A stretch of DNA of 64,000 nucleotides, taken from assembly GCF_030406905.1 (NCBI RefSeq), contig NZ_CP129137.1, positions 7,595,501-7,659,500 on the forward strand. Direction: 5' to 3'. The notes beneath the pieces were generated by a model, which searched no databases, was not told the DNA's origin, and saw nothing but the letters and a program-made list of their open reading frames with translations. The DNA comes from Streptomyces sp. HUAS CB01 (GTDB taxonomy: Bacteria > Actinomycetota > Actinomycetes > Streptomycetales > Streptomycetaceae). Numbering within the stretch: the stretch's first letter is position 1; every line of letters starts with the position of its first letter. A program made the translations under genes and the position numbers. This document shows, piece by piece, positions 59,720-64,000 of this stretch.

Positions 59720-60520
59720 ATGGGACACCTGGACCACGCCACATTCGGCTGGCTGACCCCCGTGCTGTCGTACGCGATGGCCTGCATCGGCGCCGCCCTC
59801 GGGCTGCGCTGCACCGTGCGCGCGCTCGACGCGACCGGCCGCTCCCGCCGCAACTGGCTCCTCACGGCGGCCTCCGCCATCGGCACCGGCATCTGGACGA
59901 TGCACTTCGTCGCGATGCTCGGCTTCGGCGTCACCGGCACCGACATCCGCTACAACGTCCCGCTCACCATCCTCAGCCTCGTCGTCGCCATGGCCGTCGT
60001 CGGCGTGGGCGTCTTCGCCGTCGGCCACAGCCGCGACCGGGTCCGCGCCCTGCTGCTGGGCGGACTGACCACCGGACTGGGTGTCGCCAGCATGCACTAC
60101 CTCGGCATGGCGGCCCTCCGGCTGCACGGCGACGTCACCTACGACCCGCTGCTCGTCGCCCTCTCCGTCGTCATCGCGGTGGTCGCCGCGACCGCCGCCC
60201 TGTGGGCGGCGCTCAACATCAAGTCGCCCCGCGCGGTCGCCGTCGCCTCCCTCGTGATGGGCGCGGCGGTCAGCAGCATGCACTACACGGGCATGTTCGC
60301 CGTCAGCGTCGGTGTCGCCCCCTCGGACGCGGTGCTGCCCGGGGCCACCACGATGCAGTTCATCTTCCCCCTCGCCGTCGGCCTCGGGTCGTACCTCTTC
60401 CTCACCTCGGCCTTCGTCGCGCTCACCCCGACGGCACGCGAACGGGCCGCCTACGCCTCCGCCGAACGGACCACGGACCCCGAGCCCACGGTGTCCGCGC
60501 CTGCACCCACCACGTCGTGA
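59720..60520 (+). CDS. MHYT domain seven-TM sensor protein
   Basis: A 266-residue membrane protein with about seven hydrophobic segments and three MHYT-type repeats, WTMHFVAML, ASMHYLGMA and SSMHYTGMF, each with the Met-His-Tyr/Phe motif proposed to bind a redox-active metal or gaseous ligand. It has no output domain, so it probably signals through another protein. ATG 59720. It lies just upstream of the conservon and shares its direction, separated by about 100 bp. Confidence 0.9.
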   Translation: MGHLDHATFGWLTPVLSYAMACIGAALGLRCTVRALDATGRSRRNWLLTAASAIGTGIWTMHFVAMLGFGVTGTDIRYNVPLTILSLVVAMAVVGVGVFAVGHSRDRVRALLLGGLTTGLGVASMHYLGMAALRLHGDVTYDPLLVALSVVIAVVAATAALWAALNIKSPRAVAVASLVMGAAVSSMHYTGMFAVSVGVAPSDAVLPGATTMQFIFPLAVGLGSYLFLTSAFVALTPTARERAAYASAERTTDPEPTVSAPAPTTS

Positions 60521-60623
60521 ACCGCCCCGTCGCCAGGCGCGTCCGGGACCCCTCGGACCCCGACCAACCGCCCGCACGGCCGCCCCGCCGCACCCAACGC
60601 CCCGTACCCGGAACGAGGAGGCC

Positions 60624-63290
60624 ATGCGCAGACCTCGCAGCAAGCCCGGCGCCGAGACGCCGAACCCGCACCCGCGACCCGCGGCGACAGCCGGCGTTCC
60701 GGCCCTCCGCGGACGCCGCGCCCACGCGGGGCCGCCCGCGGACGAACGGGCCGAGGCCGACACGGCCCACGGGCCGGACGACCCGCACCGCGGGCCGGCA
60801 CCGCAACGCCCCGGGGAATGGCATCTGCGTCCCCGCACGGTACGCGCCAAGATCATCTCGTTGCTGATGGTCCCCGTCGTCTCCCTGCTCGCCCTCTGGG
60901 GCTTCGCCACCGTCACCACCGCGCAGGACGTCGCACGGCTCCGTCAACTCCAGGACGTCGAGGACCGGGTCCGCGGCCCCGTCGCCGACGCCGTCGGCGC
61001 ACTCCAGGCCGAACGGCGCGCCGCCCTCCGCCAGATCGCCGCGCCGGACGCCCAGCGCGCCGCCGACCTGCGGCAGCAGTCGAAGGCCACCGACGCCGCG
61101 CTCGCCGAACTGTCCCTCGACGCGTCCCACACCGTCGCCGACGGAGGCGATCTGCCGAGCGACGTCGCCGGGCGGCTGGCCGCGTTCGTCGCGCAGGGCC
61201 GCTCGCTCGCCGCCCTCCGCGTCTCCGTCCTCGACCGCAGGACCGACTGGGACCGCGCGTACGACACGTACACGGCCGCCATCGGCTCAGGCTTCGGCGT
61301 CGCCGGTGCCCTCGCCGGAGTCCAGGACTCCGGACGGGGCTCGGACGCCCGGGTGCTGCTCGAATTCGCCCGGGCGGGCGAGATGCTCGCCCGCGAGGAC
61401 GCCCTGCTCACCGCCGCCCGGGCGCACAAGTCGTTCGGCGCCGACAGGCTCCGGCGGTTCACCGGCGCGGTGGAGGCCCGTCGCGCGCTCACCGAGTCCG
61501 CCGTGGCCGATCTGCGGCCACGCGAGCGCGCCGCCTGGCGCGAACTCACGAACGGGAGCGCCTACCGGGTCCTCCGGTCCGCCGAGGAGGCCACCAGCGC
61601 CGCCCCGGCGGGCCGCCCGGCGGCCGCGGCCGTGCCGGTCGCCACCTGGGACACCGCGCACAGCGCCGTGCGCGCCGGCATGCGCGACATCGAGTCCGCC
61701 GCACAACGTGGCGCCGCGGACCGGGCCGACCCGGTCGGGCAGGGGCTGTTCACCGCCGCCGGGGCCGCGGTCCTCCTCGGCCTCGCCGCGGTGGCCGCCT
61801 CCCTCGTCATCTCCGTGCGCATCGGCCGTGCCCTCGTCGTCGAACTCGTCAGCCTCCGCAACACGGCCCTGGGGATCGCCCGGCACAAACTGCCCCACGC
61901 CATGCGCCGCCTCCGGTCCGGCGAGGACATCGACGTCCGCGCCGAGGCACCGCCCGGGCCGCCGCCGCGGGACGAGATCGCCGAAGTCGGCGAGGCGCTG
62001 TCCACCGTCCACCGCGCGGCCCTCAGCGCCGCCGTCGAGCGCGCCGAACTCAGCCGCGGCATCTCCGGGGTGTTCGTCAACCTCGCCCGCCGCAGCCAGG
62101 TCCTGGTACACCGGCAACTCACCCTGCTCGACAGCATGGAACGACGGGCCGAGGACCCCGGCGAACTCGGCGACCTGTTCCGTCTGGACCATCTGACGAC
62201 CCGTATGCGGCGGCACGCCGAGAGCCTGATCATCCTGTCCGGGGCCGCACCGGGGCGGGCCTGGCGCGTGCCCGTGCCGCTCACCAACGTCGTCCGCGCC
62301 GCCGTGTCCGAGATCGAGGACTACGCGCGGGTCGAGGTGCGGCAGCTTCCGGAGGCCGCCGTGGTCGGGGCCGCGGTCGCCGACCTCACCCATCTGCTCG
62401 CCGAACTCGTGGAGAACGCCGCACAGTTCTCGCCCCCGCACACGAAGGTCAGGGTCAGCGGCGAGCCCGTCGGCAACGGATACGCGCTGGAGATCGAGGA
62501 CCGGGGCCTCGGCATGGGCAAGGAGGCCCTCGCGGACGCCAACCGCCGCATCGAGCAGTCGGAGGCACTCGACCTCTTCGACAGCGACCGGCTGGGCCTC
62601 TTCGTCGTCAGCCGGCTGTCGGCCCGCCACGACATCAAGGTGAGACTGCGGACCTCACCGTACGGAGGGACCACCGCCGTCGTCCTGCTCCCCACGGCGC
62701 TGCTGCAGAGCGCCCTCCCGCCGGGAGCACCGCAGCCCACAGCCCGGCGGGACGAGACCGGTCCGGTCCCCGCGCCGGGACCCGCGCCGCACTCCGCCCC
62801 GTACGCCGTTCCGGACGCCGCGCCGCGCCCCGCCCCCCACGGCGAGCCGTCCCTGCGGGGCCGGCCCGGCCGGCCCCGCATCGAGGCCCGGTCCGGGGAA
62901 GCCGCACCCCCGCCGCCCGGGGTCATCGCCCTGCGGCTGCGCGACCGCAGCCCTTCGCCACCCCCCGAGGACCCCCGCCCCGAGCCCCCCGCCGCCCGCC
63001 CGCCGGCTCAGGGCGACCCCGTCCGAAGGGACCCCGCCACCCCTGAGGAAACGGGCAGCCTGCCGCGCCGCGTCAGGCAGGCCAACCTCGTCCCCCAGCT
63101 GCGCGAGGCCGCGCAGCACGAACCGGTGGACCCGGCCGGGCCCGCCGCGCACGACGCGCCCGAACGTACCCCGGAGCAGGTCAGGGACCGGATGACCGCC
63201 TACCGCGCCGGCTGGACGCGCGGCGGTGGCGCCGCACCGGGCAGCCCCACCCACACCAGGGCTCACAGCAGCGAAGGAGACCACGCATGA
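60624..63290 (+). CDS. cvnA: Conservon sensor kinase-like protein CvnA (NIT/HAMP/HATPase)
   Basis: An 888-residue protein starting at ATG 60624 after GAGGAGG. After a disordered head there is a TM segment (about 72-95), an extracytoplasmic nitrate/sensor-like region (about 100-370), a second TM (about 376-405, FTAAGAAVLLGLAAVAASLVISV), a HAMP-like linker (about 405-450) and a histidine-kinase-like ATPase with the N box LAELVENAAQFSPP (about 590-700). A long Pro-rich tail follows. Conservons (cvnA-D) couple a kinase-like sensor to a small GTPase in Streptomyces; CvnA is the membrane sensor. It overlaps cvnB by four bases. Confidence 0.92.
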   Translation: MRRPRSKPGAETPNPHPRPAATAGVPALRGRRAHAGPPADERAEADTAHGPDDPHRGPAPQRPGEWHLRPRTVRAKIISLLMVPVVSLLALWGFATVTTAQDVARLRQLQDVEDRVRGPVADAVGALQAERRAALRQIAAPDAQRAADLRQQSKATDAALAELSLDASHTVADGGDLPSDVAGRLAAFVAQGRSLAALRVSVLDRRTDWDRAYDTYTAAIGSGFGVAGALAGVQDSGRGSDARVLLEFARAGEMLAREDALLTAARAHKSFGADRLRRFTGAVEARRALTESAVADLRPRERAAWRELTNGSAYRVLRSAEEATSAAPAGRPAAAAVPVATWDTAHSAVRAGMRDIESAAQRGAADRADPVGQGLFTAAGAAVLLGLAAVAASLVISVRIGRALVVELVSLRNTALGIARHKLPHAMRRLRSGEDIDVRAEAPPGPPPRDEIAEVGEALSTVHRAALSAAVERAELSRGISGVFVNLARRSQVLVHRQLTLLDSMERRAEDPGELGDLFRLDHLTTRMRRHAESLIILSGAAPGRAWRVPVPLTNVVRAAVSEIEDYARVEVRQLPEAAVVGAAVADLTHLLAELVENAAQFSPPHTKVRVSGEPVGNGYALEIEDRGLGMGKEALADANRRIEQSEALDLFDSDRLGLFVVSRLSARHDIKVRLRTSPYGGTTAVVLLPTALLQSALPPGAPQPTARRDETGPVPAPGPAPHSAPYAVPDAAPRPAPHGEPSLRGRPGRPRIEARSGEAAPPPPGVIALRLRDRSPSPPPEDPRPEPPAARPPAQGDPVRRDPATPEETGSLPRRVRQANLVPQLREAAQHEPVDPAGPAAHDAPERTPEQVRDRMTAYRAGWTRGGGAAPGSPTHTRAHSSEGDHA

Positions 63291-63721
63291 TCGACCACGA
63301 GAGGACCCTGCACCCCCGCTCCGGAGAACTCGACTGGCTGCTCGACGACCTGGTGCTGCGGGTGGGCGAGGTCCGCCACGCGGTCGTGCTCTCCAACGAC
63401 GGCCTCGCCGTCGGTGCCTCCGGCGGCCTCACCAGGGAGGACGCGGAGCATCTCGCGGCCGTCTCCTCCGGGTTCCACAGCCTCGCCAAGGGGGCGGGCC
63501 GCCACTTCAGGACCGGCGGGGTCCGGCAGACGATGGTCGAGATGGACGACGGGTTCCTCTTCGTCGCCGCTGCCGGCGACGGCTCCTGCCTCGCCGTCCT
63601 CAGCGCCGTCACCGCCGATGTGGGGCTGATCGCCTACGAGATGGCGCGCCTGGTCAAGCGCGTCGGGGAGCACCTGGGCACCCCGCCGCGCATGTCCACG
63701 ACCCCGCCCGCCGCCGGCTGA
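63287..63721 (+). CDS. cvnB: Conservon roadblock/LC7 protein CvnB
   Basis: A 144-residue protein in which a roadblock/LC7 domain fills residues 8-120: ELDWLLDDLVLRVGEVRHAVVLSNDGLAVGASGGL and FLFVAAAGDGSCLAVLSAVTADVGLIAYEM. Such proteins act as GTPase-associated regulators in conservons. The ATG overlaps the cvnA stop (ATGA), and cvnC follows after 22 bp, so the genes are co-translated. Confidence 0.93.
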   Translation: MIDHERTLHPRSGELDWLLDDLVLRVGEVRHAVVLSNDGLAVGASGGLTREDAEHLAAVSSGFHSLAKGAGRHFRTGGVRQTMVEMDDGFLFVAAAGDGSCLAVLSAVTADVGLIAYEMARLVKRVGEHLGTPPRMSTTPPAAG

Positions 63722-63743
63722 CCCGGAGAGAGGCTCCACCGTC

Positions 63744-64000
63744 ATGAACGATGCCGCCGACGGCGGCCCGGACCTCCAGGGCAGCCGCTGGTACGACGCG
63801 GAGGCGGGTCCGCTCGTCCGCCCGTACGCCATGACCGGGGGCCGCACGAAGCCGGGACCGAGCTCCGTGCGCCTCGACCTCATCGCGCTCGTCGACGCCG
63901 CCGCCGACGCGGTGGACCGGGCCGCGGAATCCCTGCTCGGTCCCGAGCACCGGGCACTGCTGGACCTCTGCCGCGCCGAGACCCAGTCGGTCGCGGAGCT
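63744..64000 (+). CDS. cvnC: Conservon DUF742 protein CvnC (partial)
   Basis: About 86 residues of a DUF742 protein run off the right edge: VRPYAMTGGRTKPG near the start is the family signature, followed by DLIALVDAAADAVDRAAESLLGPEHRALLDLCRAETQSVAE. In conservons CvnC binds DNA or the partner proteins, and a CvnD GTPase gene is expected immediately downstream. GGAGAGAGG lies upstream of ATG 63744. The gene is truncated by the window. Confidence 0.9.
   Translation, partial: MNDAADGGPDLQGSRWYDAEAGPLVRPYAMTGGRTKPGPSSVRLDLIALVDAAADAVDRAAESLLGPEHRALLDLCRAETQSVAE

Overview
The window is high-GC DNA with strong third-position GC bias, which leaves long spurious open frames on both strands. Gene content is that of a Streptomyces or close relative: a conservon, a DUF6230/DUF6114 pair, an ECF41-type sigma factor with a SnoaL-like tail, a homodimeric AceE, a PPK2 with satellite genes, and many GTG starts. 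No rRNA, tRNA, CRISPR array, intact transposase or integrase was seen.

Layout. 1-9 kb: a PAS/GAF/PP2C phosphatase beside a STAS-like gene, the DUF6230/DUF6114 pair, small exported proteins, a VOC protein, a cardiolipin-synthase-like PLD protein, PPK2, a PRC-barrel protein and a DUF5709 protein. 9-18 kb: an N-terminally extended GAPDH, an M1 metallopeptidase, a second-type methionine aminopeptidase behind a palindromic operator, an XRE/TPR regulator and an M64 peptidase. 18-27 kb: an ECF41 sigma factor with six candidate promoters of one architecture (TGTCACA-like, 16 nt, kGTC) around it, before the sigma gene itself, an exported alpha/beta hydrolase, an NmrA-like reductase, a short reductase-like ORF lying before aceE, and a small coiled-coil gene. 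27-37 kb: a carboxylase/allophanate hydrolase operon with two DUF1989 proteins, a divergent TetR regulator and an APC permease. It was probably named for urea by homology, but it fits the guanidine route. A TetR-type inverted repeat occurs before both the operon and the permease. 37-49 kb: a DEAD-box helicase, two GNAT proteins, an ExaC-like aldehyde dehydrogenase, a VanW protein, a GAF regulator and several decayed genes. 49-64 kb: a DUF1062 protein, an overlapping SWIM/SNF2 pair, a fatty acid desaturase, a tannase-family esterase, hypothetical proteins, a methyltransferase, an MHYT membrane protein, and the first three genes of a conservon (cvnA, cvnB, partial cvnC) running off the end.

The most interesting systems are the ECF41 local regulon, which can be read directly from promoter repeats, and the TetR-controlled guanidine/urea nitrogen-assimilation locus with its duplicated operator. 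The window also carries many scars: three related aldehyde dehydrogenase 3' ends (one intact), a frameshifted cytosine methyltransferase fragment, and broken YceI, aldo/keto reductase and ROK genes. The segment between about 27 and 48 kb therefore looks like a site of repeated insertion, recombination and decay.
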